A stretch of DNA of 64,000 nucleotides from Pascua guehoae (taxonomy: Eukaryota > Basidiomycota > Tremellomycetes > Trichosporonales > Trichosporonaceae): assembly GCA_001600415.1 (NCBI GenBank), contig BCJX01000002.1:1620255-1684254 (forward strand), given 5' to 3'. Both the position numbers and the translations under genes were made by a program. Numbering within the stretch: position 1 is the first letter of the stretch; each line of letters begins with the position of its first letter. Below are positions 10,677-21,210 of the stretch, one piece after another. Below the pieces are notes generated by a model. The model had not been told where the DNA came from, searched no databases, and worked only from the letters and a program-made list of their open reading frames with translations.

Positions 10677-11383
10677 CGCGACGGCGTTGGTGTGTGTGGG
10701 TGTTTTGGTGGGGGTGTTTGGAAGGGTTATCTGCTGTTGTGTGTCAATTGACAGCGTGGATGGCATGGCGGCATGGAGGGGGAAATACGGATGTCGCCAG
10801 GCGGGGGCATTTGGTTCCGGCGCACGTGGGATGACGTCACGTGCGGGCAGCGCCGATCGTGACAATGGATCCATGTGCGGCCTGCTGCGCTGCTACGCGC
10901 TACGCGCTACGAGCTGTCGTACGCGTTGTGCATTGCAACCTATCTTTAGCCATTGATACAGTATTGTCATGCAGATACATCGGTCCGTCTTGCTCACGTA
11001 TTGGCACGCTCATCCCCTCCCTGCCTGTGGCTCCCAGCCCAACCCCGGCCTTGACAACCTCAACCCCGACTCCAACGCCTACCCCACCCCAAACCCCTCC
11101 CAACCTCCCCCCAATCCCCTCCCAACCTCCCCCCAATCTACTCGCAACCCCAATCCCAACGCCCAACACCTAACCCAACGCCCAACCCAACGTCCACCAC
11201 CCAACACCTCCTCCTCCCAACACCTTCCAACACCTCCCAAGAGCTCCCAACACCTCTCAACACGTCTCAACTCCTCCCAACACCTCCCAACACCTACCAA
11301 CCCCCCAACCCCCCAACCCCCGAAACCCCCCCACCCCCCGAACCCCCCCCACCCCCCCCAACCCCTCCCCCCCCCGGCCCACG
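10677..11383. promoter_or_regulatory. Divergent promoter region of glutaminyl cyclase (-) and GNAT gene (+)
   Basis: Shared head-to-head region. It contains CACGTG at 10823-10828, a perfect palindromic TGACGTCA at 10832-10839, and a second CACGTG at 10838-10843 overlapping it. These match the known binding sites of bHLH (Cbf1/USF-like) and CREB/ATF bZIP factors. The right half (about 11040-11380) is C/A-rich low-complexity DNA with repeated CCCAACACCT-like units running up to the GNAT start codon. Confidence 0.6.
11030..11380. repeat. C/A-rich low-complexity tract with CCCAACACCT-like units
   Basis: Nearly G-free on the plus strand, with many copies of CCCAACACCT/CTCCCAACAC between about 11160 and 11310, then poly-C interrupted by A up to the GNAT ATG. 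It probably forms the 5' leader of the GNAT mRNA. The translation of this stretch is not credible as protein. Confidence 0.75.
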
Positions 11384-12764
11384 ATGCCCTACAAAATCCT
11401 CCCCCTCACCCGCCCCGACATCCCCGCCCTCGTCGCCCTCGCCGCCCGCGCCTTCGAGGCCGACACCCACACACGCATGAAGATGCACGAAAAGGGCGTC
11501 ACCGACGTGGGGTCCGAGCTCGAGCCGCGCGCCGCCGTCGAGGCGCAGTTTGACGACCCGCGGTGTAGGATGGTCAAGGCGGTGGATGAGGGGGGACGGA
11601 TGGTGGGGTTTACGAATTGGCGGAGGAGGTTTGAGGGTGGGGTTGAGGGGGAGGTGAGTTGTTGTGCGGGGTTGTTGTGAGGTTGTGTTGGGGGGTTCAA
11701 CCGTGTTAGGGGATTGTGTTGGGGGGTTGTGTTGTTGTGGTGCGGTTGTCTGGGCTCTGTCGTGTTGTGGCCTCGGTGGGGCGGGGGTTGGTTCGGATGT
11801 CTGTAGCCCATGGCTGACGTGGTGTTGCAGGTCTGCGTGGGCCGTCTCTGCTCGCGGTGTGCCATTGCCTGCGGCTGCCTCGGTCCATTGCAGCTGTCTG
11901 GCACTCCTTGCAGTTGTCTGCGGGCTCCTTGCAGTTGTCTGCGCGCGACTTGCAATTGTCCGTGTTACTGCAGGGGTCTCGGTTGCTGCAATGTCGACTT
12001 GGACCTGAGGTAACCCGAGCTCATACCTGTCGTTGAACATGTCAAGCAGCACAAGAGGAGGAGCTCTTGACGTTTGACAGTCGGACAAGCGTTTTTCCGA
12101 CCATGTGAAGGGTGGTTGGGGAAACATTCCCAGTTTCCTCCTGCGGAGCACGAGCATCTCGTGTTAAGCATGCGCTGTAACCAACCGAGCTAAATCGCCC
12201 TTGCCGAGTGCCGCAGTTGTCTCGATCCCTCGCAGTGGCCTCTATGACCCTCCGTGGTCTCCATTTCTCGCAGCCTACATAACTCCCAACCACTCGCCAA
12301 ACCACCCCCCACTCCCCGCTAACACCCAGACCCAAACCCCCCTCTCAGCCCCCGTCGCCAACCCCGCCTTCCCCATCCTCCCCACCCAAACACCCCTCGA
12401 ACAGCTCGAAGCGACCACCAGCGGCCACCTCTTCGGCATGGCCGACCGCGCCAACGCACGGTACGCGCGCACCTTGATCTGCCTCGCCATCTCGGTCGAC
12501 CCGGTGTACCAGTCGACGGGCGTCGCGTCCGCGCTCCTCGACTGGGTCGTGCGGTTTGCCGACGAGCACGAGGCCCAGTGCTGGGTCCACCTCTCGGACC
12601 AGCCGGGGGGTGTGAGGGCGTTTGAGAAGAAGGGGTTCGAGGTGGTCAACTCGCTCACGGTGGATTTGGACCGGTATGCGAGCAGGGAGAGGGAGGGGGG
12701 GTGGGGCGAGTATACGTTTCGGTTCTTGGTGAGAGAGCCCAGGCGGGCGGAGGCGGGCAACTAG
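11384..12764 (+). CDS. GNAT-family N-acetyltransferase
   Basis: Exons 11384-11653 and 12330-12764 give 234 aa. The N-terminal exon reads MPYKILPLTRPDIPALVALA, then MVGFTNWRRRF, a usual first half of a fungal GNAT fold. The second exon carries acetyl-CoA-binding motif A, AISVDPVYQSTGVASALLDW, and motif B, VRAFEKKGFEVV. The phase-0 junction uses a GTGAGT donor and a GCTAACACCCAG acceptor. Substrate cannot be told from sequence; similar fungal proteins act on small molecules. The 676-nt intron is much longer than most here and contains a tRNA-Val-like relic on the opposite strand (12162-12199). An alternative acceptor a few codons downstream is possible. Confidence 0.8.
12162..12199 (-). pseudogene. 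tRNA-Val(AAC)-like 5'-half relic inside the GNAT intron
   Basis: Read on the minus strand, these 38 nt match the first 38 nt of the intact tRNA-Val(AAC) gene at 55946 at 34 positions, including the D-arm/A-box region and the anticodon-loop sequence CATGCTTAACA. Beyond this point there is no matching anticodon 3' stem, T-loop or acceptor strand. It is a truncated tRNA relic or the head of a tRNA-derived element, and not a functional gene. Confidence 0.55.
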
Positions 12765-14086
12765 TGTTGGTTGCGGGATGTAGTTGTGAGGTGCCATAGT
12801 GCCTATGGGGTTGGAGATCATAGCTAGTGGTCTGTAGATGCCATGTGCCAAGGTCGTCCTCCTGTGGTCGACACAGTGGTGCTCTACTTGCGAGCTGTAC
12901 CATTCCCTAGCAAGTTGTGGCACCCGCGTGCACTTTGGGCCAGATACAGGCCAACCAACGTCAGGACTCTGAATGCCAGTAGACTCTGCAGGGCAGGCAC
13001 ACAGAGACCAGACAACGACGACAGGCATGATCCTGATACTCGACCCATACCCGACCTGATGACCACGCCTCGTTGCGGTTAATGCCTTTGCTTGAGACTC
13101 GTCATTTTGTTGAACATGCCCCGACGCGCCAGATGGCATTGAGGAGGTTCTGGACAGCATTCGGACAGCTAGTCTGCTCGAAGCCAGGCTTTGAGCAGTT
13201 GGAGAAGGTTGCAAATGACCACCTCGAGGTTGTCAGTCCAAGGGGCTCTCGTGCACTAGAGATTTAATCGACTTCCAACAGACCGCGTCCAGGGCATATC
13301 ATACCTGTGGGCGTGCGTGCGAGCCATTAGGGGAAGCGACGTCTTGTTTCTCTCCCGCTGTACCCCTTCGCTCCCTGTTCACCTGGTGATGAGTGACCCG
13401 ATGAGTGTTTCCCCAATGGTGATCAGAGGACTGATACGCATGGACAGTGGTTGCGTCGTTCCAAGGGCAACCCCCAGACGCACACACAGATCCAACCAAG
13501 TCTGCACTTTGTTTGATGTCGACCTCGGACGGCCGGGCAAGCCGATTCATACCCCACTTTCAGCAATCATGTCACTGACTCCAGGTAAGACGTTTTCCGG
13601 GGACGTCAGGCCAGCCGACGTGAAGGGCAAGCCCTGGCCCGTCATTGCACGCGCGCTCATCTCTTCTCGTCCGTCTGAGGTGTCTCTTGCTCTCCAGATG
13701 TCCCTCTCCAAGGACCGTCTCTCTCCCTCCATTTTCGACTGCCACTCGTCTCCATGGCCCGGCGTCCCTTCTTCTTTCTGTCCGTCCATGCGCCTCCAAG
13801 CTCCTCACATCAACAGTCACCAGCAGGCCGCAAGAAACTCCTCGCCCGGTAGGCGGTGTGAGCCTCAACCACGCCCGTGTTCTGCGACACAGGCAACGAA
13901 AACGCGGCACCTCTTATCCGCCCCCTCGGCCTCCCCTCTGTCTTCTGTTCGCTCGTTTCCGTGCTTGAGACGATGCATTCCTCTACTGGGGTACGTCGAG
14001 TGCGCTCGCCAGCGCACGCCGTCGCCGGGCCCGCGGTGCGGCGCGGTCGTCGTCTTCCGCGCGCGCGACCGTCTTTACGCGTTCAT
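12765..14086. other. Intergenic region between GNAT and QCR9 3' ends
   Basis: Convergent 3' ends. A long plus-strand ORF (13317-14192) runs through it into QCR9, but its composition and lack of domains argue against coding. A possible short ATG exon with a GTAAGA donor at 13569 leads nowhere recognisable. No gene called. Confidence 0.5.
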
Positions 14087-14692
14087 CTACTCTTCGTCGG
14101 CGTCCGCCTCGATGTACTTGGCGCGCATGTCCTTCCACTGCTTCTGCGCGGCGTCAGTTGGGCTGTGCGAGAAAGCGGGGCCGGGAGCGTGAACAAGGGC
14201 GGTGCGGTGCGAGGCAGAGCACCACTCGCGAGATATCTTGCCCCGTTTCGACCTCGACTTACAGGGTAGTTGTGCTTGTCCCACCAGGCCGAGGTGGCGA
14301 GGTCGAAGCCGATCGTGAAGCCGAACGCGGCAACGAAGATGGTGGGGACGAACACCGAGTTGCGCTTGAAAAGTGTGTTGTAGAACTGTGCGATGGAACG
14401 GGGGTATCGAGGTCGGCCCGGGTTCGTGGTTGCGCGAGATGGCGTTTGGCGTAGAGCGGCCAGGGTGAAGGGCACAAGTTGATCGGGCCACAGTGACACG
14501 GCAACAGACAACGTACACCGAGAGACAGAGGGGGAGGAACGACGCAACGGCGGCGACAGCAGCGGGCAACACGGGGGAAGACGAGAAATCGCAACGTCGG
14601 AGAGGGTCGGGACAAGCGCGAGCAAACGAAAGACGCTAGGTCAGCATAAAGTAGACACCCAGACGCCGCAGCCGAGGACGCACGAAGGACAT
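14087..14692 (-). CDS. QCR9: Ubiquinol-cytochrome c reductase subunit 9 (complex III, QCR9)
   Basis: Minus-strand exons 14692-14684 (9 nt, MSF), 14385-14263 and 14143-14087 give 62 aa. The joined protein reads MSFFYNTLFKRNSVFV, one membrane-spanning helix (VPTIFVAAFGFTIGF), WWDKHNYPKQWKDMRAKY and an acidic tail ADADEE. This is the classic QCR9/UQCR10 pattern and length. It is a single-span subunit of the mitochondrial bc1 complex that contacts the Rieske protein and cytochrome c1. The first intron is 298 nt and follows only three codons; the second is 119 nt. Acceptor choice for exon 2 is supported by the match to the family start. Confidence 0.93.
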
Positions 14693-16566
14693 TGTTTCGG
14701 AGAGGGGGAGGAGGAGAAGGGGGGGAGAGGGGGGGCAGCAAGACGGCGTCGGTGTCGGTGTCGGTGTAGAGGAAGAGGTCGAAGGCAGCAGGCTCGGAGG
14801 ATCGGAGGACGACGAGTTGCTGGCTTGGACTCGCTGTGGAAATGACGGCGGTGGATTGGCTCTGCAATCTACATCCGTTGGGTGCACGCAGGCAGCCATA
14901 GCCAGAGCCCAGCTAGCCCAGCCAGCCCAGCTAGCCCAGCCCGATGCATCCATCCATGGCCGCCATGGCTCGCCAGCTCGCCAGGAACAAGCGAGCCAAA
15001 AGCCATGAGCGAGGTAGAGGGTAGAATGCCACACGACGGGATTTTATATAATGCCGAAAAAGGGTCCGGCCGGGCATCAGAGAGCTCTGTCCGTCTGGCA
15101 GGCGCGCGCGGGACGCGATGCAGACGACACCCCAAGTGGCCAGGTGGGTGCCCTGGGCAGGAGAGCACAGAGCACAGAGGCAAGAGATGGACAGCTGTGC
15201 AGAGCCTGGCAATGACCCAAAGCAGCAGGCACCAAAGGGCAGGCAGCACAAGGATCAAACTGCCTGCCTACGCAGGCGTGTACGTGCATCCATCCCAGTG
15301 CAGCGTCCCCAGACCCCAGTCCCCGAGTCCCAGTCCCAGTCGTGTTGTGCCAGGCTGCGAGGTCGACCAACTAAAGGCAGGGGCTTTGAGTGTTCCAGGG
15401 GTCGTTTGAGCCTCGGATCGGGATTCAAACCACCCCACCCAGCATGCCCAGCAGCATCAGGAGCATCAGGAGCATCAGGAGCGGGGGGGTCAGACAGACA
15501 GAGAGTATTGAAATTGAGCCCTGCCCTGGCAAAGAGATGCCACCCAACGGCCACGCAGCTAAAGAACTGCCCAGCGAAACGGCCAGCGCGCCAGCGCGTC
15601 AGACAGGAGGCAGCAAGCAGCGCCGAGCTAAACTAGCTGCAGCTAGCTGGGCATGCCCCAGACGTAACAGCAGTCACAGATGCATCCCAGTGGCCACTGG
15701 CAGCCTGGCAGCATGGCAGGCGACACAGCCAAAGCGGGGGACCACCCCACCCCACCCCCCACCTGGTGCCTGCGTCCAGTGGCCAGCGGCCGCCACACAT
15801 CACCCACCCACCCATGCATCCACCAGGGGCCACCACACCGACACGCATCAGCCCACAGCCACCACACCCACCCACACCCACACCCACACTCTGTTACCCA
15901 CCACCACCACCACCACCACTGGTGCCAACTTGGACACACACATCCCAACATCCCCATCCACAATCCTCCGCCCACCCAACCTCCTTCCCTCCTTCCTTCC
16001 TTTTTCCCTCCCATCACTCCTCTCTCGTCCAATCCACCCCTTTCTCTCCCCCCTCTCCCACTTGAACAATCCTCGTTTGCAACATTGGCCCCCCGCTCCT
16101 CCGTCCGAAACCTACGCGCCACGTGCACTCGACCACTCTCACAGTGTGCGACCCCCAGGTAACCCCAATCGCCCACCGCCTCGTACGCCTGCCTGTCCCG
16201 TTGCCAGTGGCCCCGGCGCGCAGGGATCAAACAGAACAAGCCCTCTTACCCATTCCCCTCCGAGCCCGCCGGCTGCCAACGCGCCAGCTCATCACCTCAC
16301 CTCACCTCCCTCCTCACTCTGCATTCGCCAACCCATCCAGCCAAACACCCACCCACCACCTCGACACCCAGCTTGCCTGATCAACCATCCGTCTTGATCA
16401 CGACTCGCTCGCCTCTGGTCCATTTGGCACAAACAGCCCGACGCAGCCCAGACCCCCCTAGTGCGCCCTGTCCCCTTCCTCGTCACCATCGCCCCGACGT
16501 CTATCTCCTCTAGACACTAGACAACACACCACCACCGAGTCTCCATTCGCTCATCCACCCTCCCTC

Positions 16567-16598
<32 letters not shown>

Positions 16599-16869
16599 AC
16601 ACACACACTCGCATTCATCGCTAGCTCTCCACGACCGCGTCGCGCGCACAGCTAGCACCCACGTTCCGCAAACACAAAACCACCTCAACCTCCCTCGACG
16701 TCGGCTCCTGGCTCGTCTTTTTCCCCTTTCCCCCTCCCCCCTTCCCCGGCCTTGTTCTCCGGATCGCGATCGCCCTCGCCGCGCCAGCTTCGTGCCGACG
16801 ACGACGACGACCGACCGCACGTCCCGGACCCACTGAGCAAGCACGATCCGCGACCGTTACCGACCAACC
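14693..16869. promoter_or_regulatory. Divergent region of QCR9 (-) and RTS1 (+), with simple repeats
   Basis: 2.2 kb with no gene recognised. It holds AGCCCAGCTAGCCC repeats (about 14905-14945), three copies of an AGCATCAGG unit (about 15454-15482), CCA/CACC-rich DNA around 15830-15920, and a CACGTG box at 16120-16125. A run of 31 C (16568-16598) followed by a short CA repeat comes next. The last kilobase is strongly pyrimidine-rich, as expected for a long 5' leader of the RTS1 mRNA. Confidence 0.55.
16568..16598. repeat. Homopolymer of 31 C
   Basis: Uninterrupted C run followed by ACACACAC, about 270 nt before the RTS1 start codon. It lies in the predicted leader or core promoter. Length may be unreliable in the assembly. 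Confidence 0.9.
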
Positions 16870-19488
16870 ATGAAGGGCCTTAAGAAGGCCGTGGTGAGTG
16901 CAGGCCGGTGCGACCCGGATGCCCAAGCGCGGATTCAGTCTGGCACAACGGGAGCGAGCGAGCGTAGCCTGGCATCCCGACCGCTTTGCATTGCGACATG
17001 GCGTCGAGCGGTATCACGCCGCTCGTTAATGTCGTGCGCGCCGTGCGTGGCAGGGTAGTTTGAACGATGTCTACAGGAGCCAGCCACCGGTGCTGCGGGC
17101 GGCATCCACCGCAGCTGCCATTCCACAACATGATCATATCACAGCCACTGACCACTCTCCCAGCTGTCTCGGACAAAGTCTGGTTCTGACGGCAAGACCA
17201 AGCCCTCTTCGTCGAAACAATCCAATAATCCTTCGTCGCCCGGCACCTCTTCCCCGGCTTCACCTGCCAGCGGCCCATCTGCACCTGCTGCAGCCGACCA
17301 GAGCTCGTCCTCTACGCACTCGACGTCGTCGCACGGCGGAGCCAGTACGGGCGCCCCGCTCACTCCCCGCCGCTCTCCAGTGTCTGACAAGACGTCCCCT
17401 GCCCCTCCGCTTGTCATCATCTCTGGCGCCCCGCAGCCACAAGTCGGGAACCAGGAGATGCCTGCCGACCCGATCCCCCACTCGCCCCATTCGCGTGGAT
17501 TTGGCTCGCCGGACCGCCCGCTTGGGCCTGATGGGCAGCCGACGCCGCCAAAGGCCAACAATCCGCTCAACCGCCTGCGGAACGGGCCAAAGGACACCAT
17601 TCCGATTGTTGGCAAGACGCCACGCAAGCAGCGCAGCTCGCGCTTCTATGTGACTGAGCGTGTCGACATTGAAAAGCTGCCCAACTTTAACGAGGTCCGC
17701 CCCGAGGAGCGCAACGACCTCTTTATCCAAAAGTTACAGCAATGTCGCGTCGTGTTTGACTTTAACGACGCCTCGTCCGAGCTTCGTGGCAAGCAGGTCA
17801 AGGCGCAGACGCTCCACGAGATGCTCGAGTACATTACGCAGCAACGTGGCGTCATTACAGAGTCCATCTACCCCGAGGTTGTTGGCATGGTGCGTGCTGA
17901 TTTCAAATCAATCGTATACTCACACTTGTTCCCAGTTTGCGGCCAACCTCTTCCGCTCGATCCCCCCGCAAGTCAACCCCACGGGCGATGCCTTTGACCC
18001 CGAAGAGGACGAGCCAGTCCTCGAGCTCGCGTGGCCGCACTTGCAAATCGTCTACGAGTTCTTCCTGCGCTTTGTGGAGAGCCCCGACTTCAACACAAAC
18101 GTCGGCAAGCGTTACATTGACCAGGCGTTTGTGCTCCAGCTCCTCGAGCTGTTCGACTCGGAGGACCCACGCGAGCGCGACTTCCTCAAGACGACGTTGC
18201 ACCGCATCTACGGCAAGTTCCTCAACCTGCGTGCGTTTATCCGTCGTTCGATCAACCACGTCTTCTTCCAGTTTGTGTACGAGACGGAGCGCCACAATGG
18301 CATTGCCGAGCTGCTCGAGATTCTCGGCTCGATTATCAACGGTTTTGCGCTCCCGCTCAAGGAAGAGCACAAGATTTTCCTTACGCGTGTCCTTTTACCG
18401 CTCCACAAGGCAAAGTCGCTGGCGCTCTACCACCCACAGCTCGCGTACTGCGTGGTCCAGTTTCTGGAAAAGGACCCGGCACTTACCGAAGAGGTCATTC
18501 TCGGCCTGTTGCGGTACTGGCCAAAGGTCAACTCGCCGAAAGAGGTCATGTACCTCAACGAGGTCGAAGAGATTCTCGATGTCATTGAGAGCACCGAGTT
18601 TGCAAAGATCATGCAGCCGCTCTTTTCGCAGCTCGCGCGCTGCATCAACTCGCAACACTTCCAGGTCGCCGAGCGCGCGCTCTACTACTGGAACAATGAG
18701 TACATTGTCAACCTCATGGGCGAGCACATTGGCATCATCCTCCCAATCGTCTTCCCGGCACTCTACCACAATTCAAAGGCGCACTGGAACCGGACCATCC
18801 ACGGCATGGTGTACAATGCGCTCAAGTTATTCATGGAGATCAACCCCGAGCTCTTTGACGAGGTGCAGCACAACTACAAGCGCCAGCGCAAGGAGGACTA
18901 TGAACGCGCGTGTGCGCGTCACGAAGAATGGATGAGCCTCCGCGAGCAGGCCATTCACAACCACAATGCCAGCGGCTCCAACCAGCCTCTGCCCGACGAG
19001 CTGCGCAAGTCGCCACCCCCTCGCCCCGAGCCATACGAGGACGACGGCGACGGCTCGGTCGACCTTACCGCCAATGGCTTTGACCCCAGCGAAAGCTTTA
19101 CGCTCGACCGGTCCATTGCCGAGGAGATTGTGCCTGTCGCTGACCCTGGCATTGAGCCGCGCAGCGTGAGTGTCGTATAATGTGAGAAGAGAGACGTTGT
19201 CCCTAGACTAGATCTATACATTACCTCTTTTGTCTTTTTTTCCTCCCAATCCCTCCTTTGGCTGACTGTTGTCAGCCCTCGAGCCCTGTGATGGCAGCAG
19301 CGCCGCCTGCGCAGAGCCCGAGCCCAACACCTCCCCATATGAGGCGGAAATCGGTTCTCCCCATTGACCCTCAGGTTATGCACGATCTCCAGGTGGGCCC
19401 GTCGAGCCGACCTCCAACCATGCTAACCGGTCAGGTGCACAGGAGTCTCGAGCCTGCCGTCACTGCTCCGTCCGAGCAGCAGGCCTAA
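16870..19488 (+). CDS. RTS1: PP2A regulatory subunit B56 (B' family), RTS1/ParA-like
   Basis: Exons 16870-16893, 17164-17889, 17936-19165, 19276-19392 and 19435-19488 give 716 aa. A Ser/Pro-rich, probably disordered N-terminal region of about 200 residues precedes the B56 HEAT-repeat domain. That domain starts near [12 protein letters not shown] and includes [56 protein letters not shown] and [11 protein letters not shown]56 subunits direct the PP2A catalytic dimer to LxxIxE-type substrates; in yeast Rts1 acts in mitosis, cytokinesis and stress. The C-terminal exons carry [17 protein letters not shown] and HRSLE, a conserved fungal tail. The last intron is 42 nt, a multiple of three, so retention would still be in frame. 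Exon 1 is only eight codons. Confidence 0.95.
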
Positions 19489-19896
19489 ACCGTAATGATG
19501 TTTTTTTTCCCTTTATTCTGTCTTCTCCCCCTCTGGCATCTTCACAACCGCTTTTTCCTTTCTCGTGTACCATAATCCGCCCCGGCCGGCGAGGATGGTT
19601 CACCCGCGTTTGTTGCAAAAGGACATCCCTCCCACCCCCGTCGCTACCCTCGGGTGTCTGCTCAACACGTCGTCATGTCTGCGAAACGACTCCACACCAC
19701 CATTGATACCCCCCTCCAACGTACAGTCACCCGAGCATTGCCTGGTCATGGGAAAGTGTGCTTGGCATGGGGCTGGGTTTGCCCGCGTGCACCCGCCTGA
19801 GATGTACAGTATGCATGCCGCGTGTCCGATGATTTTTATGAAGCACTACAAGGGAGGGTGTTGCAGCGTTCGACGAGGGGAAGGGAGGGTATAAAA
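19489..19896. other. Convergent intergenic region (RTS1 / bL19m)
   Basis: About 400 bp between two stop codons on opposite strands. It begins with a T8 run near 19501, probably part of the RTS1 3' UTR. No gene seen. Confidence 0.6.
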
Positions 19897-20742
19897 CTAC
19901 TGGCGCGCAGCCTGGGCACCCTTGAGCGCACCGGCAATCTGGGTCATGATGCCGGGCTTGTCGCGGAGGTAGTTTACGCGCGCGCGGCCGAGGTCGCGGA
20001 TACCCGACTTGCGACCCTCTGCGCGGCGAATGACCTTGATCTCCTTGATGGCCGGCGAGAGCACCTTGAAGTTCATTTCGACACCCGTCTTTTGCACCAC
20101 GTTGCGGAGCGTAAACGACGTGTCGACGCCGCGCCGGCGCACGCGCATGAGCACGCCCGAAAAGGGCGTCACGGCCGCAGAGTCGCCCGCCGTGTGCGAC
20201 AGGACGCTCACGACGGAACCCGTCCGGAGACGCTGTGGGGAGCGGCGCGCAAAGAGCGTGTTGAGCACGCCCGCACCGTCATAGTCGCGCCGCAGCGCCG
20301 TGTTGACGTGCTCAATCACCGACCAGCCGTTGCGCGGGCTCAGGAGGTTGGCGGGCACCTCGGCGCCGGCGGGGAGCGTCGACGCGGGGAACACGGCCTT
20401 TTTCGAGAATGGGTACGCTGGGGTCAGTAGTGCGTTCGAAGGCATTCGAAGGCTATTGGGGAGAAAAGGGCCGTGTGAGATGTGGGAGTGTAACGAGTTA
20501 GAGTGTAGGATGGGGCATGGTCGTATCCAATCCAAGTCGTCGAGGGAGGGAGACAGACGCGAGCGCAACGTCCCGCTGACGGTTCCGCTGACGTCCAACA
20601 GACACCAGTTGACGAGGCGTTCGAGCAAAAGAAACACAAAACCCCACTCACACGACGAAGAGGCCGCTGGTGTGGTGGACATGGCACGGCGCGATGGGCC
20701 GGCGCGGAGGAGGTCGCCGAAGCGCGCGAGGGCTGGCCGCAT
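19897..20742 (-). CDS. IMG1: Mitochondrial large-subunit ribosomal protein bL19m (IMG1-type)
   Basis: Minus-strand exons 20742-20652 and 20417-19897 give 203 aa. The first 30 residues are Arg/Ala/Ser-rich (MRPALARFGDLLRAGPSRRA), a mitochondrial targeting sequence. The core carries the L19 pattern: RLRTGSVVSVLSHTAG, FSGVLMRVRRRGVDTSFTLR and GVEMNFKVLSPAIKEIKVIR. The protein belongs at the mitoribosome subunit interface. An in-frame ATG at 20892 would add 50 unrelated residues; 20742 is chosen because it puts the presequence first. The single 234-nt intron has acceptor ACTGACCCCAG. It is divergent from the PIN-domain gene, sharing a 468-bp region. Confidence 0.93.
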   Translation of the reverse strand: MRPALARFGDLLRAGPSRRAMSTTPAASSSCEWGFVFLLLERLVNWCLLDVSGTVSGTLRSRLSPSLDDLDWIRPCPILHSNSLHSHISHGPFLPNSLRMPSNALLTPAYPFSKKAVFPASTLPAGAEVPANLLSPRNGWSVIEHVNTALRRDYDGAGVLNTLFARRSPQRLRTGSVVSVLSHTAGDSAAVTPFSGVLMRVRRRGVDTSFTLRNVVQKTGVEMNFKVLSPAIKEIKVIRRAEGRKSGIRDLGRARVNYLRDKPGIMTQIAGALKGAQAARQ

Positions 20743-21210
20743 GTTGGTCGTGGTGGTGTTCGAGGTCGGGACGGACTTGGAGATGCAGCCTATGACAAGG
20801 GTGTGGACGAGGTCGACAAAGTCAGAGCAGACAGCCACTCGAAACCGAACCCAAAGAACCAGTGATACTGGGGCTGGGATGAGACGGGCCACACGGGGAT
20901 AAATGCCACGGTATTAGCCACGTGGGGATGGAATGTGGGTGGCGGCTCGTGTGATTTGCTGATTTGCCACCATGCCATGCACCCACCACCCCACCCCACC
21001 TGCCTGCTCTCTGCTAGCTCTGCTCTCTGTCAGGACGACGGAACCGAAGACGATCAACATCCATCATCCTCCATCCCAATCCACTCGCATCCCATCCATG
21101 CCCACACCACCCGGGTCACTTTGGAACAATATACACTCGCAACCAGCGCTACTCGAACAATATCCTATATCAACCATCCTCCGCATGATCCTGTCGTGAC
21201 GGACACGACC
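20743..21210. promoter_or_regulatory. Divergent promoter region of bL19m (-) and the PIN-domain gene (+)
   Basis: 468 bp between the two start codons. It contains a CACGTG box at 20919-20924 flanked by CCATCC-rich DNA. No clear TATA box. Confidence 0.5.

Noticed and set aside
11165..11330. Pro/Thr-rich ORF in the C/A-rich tract before GNAT
   Set aside because: Simple-sequence translation; it would not join the GNAT frame and better fits an mRNA leader.
13317..14192. 291-aa plus-strand ORF between GNAT and QCR9
   Set aside because: No recognisable domain, overlaps QCR9 coding exon 3 antisense, amino-acid composition looks random.
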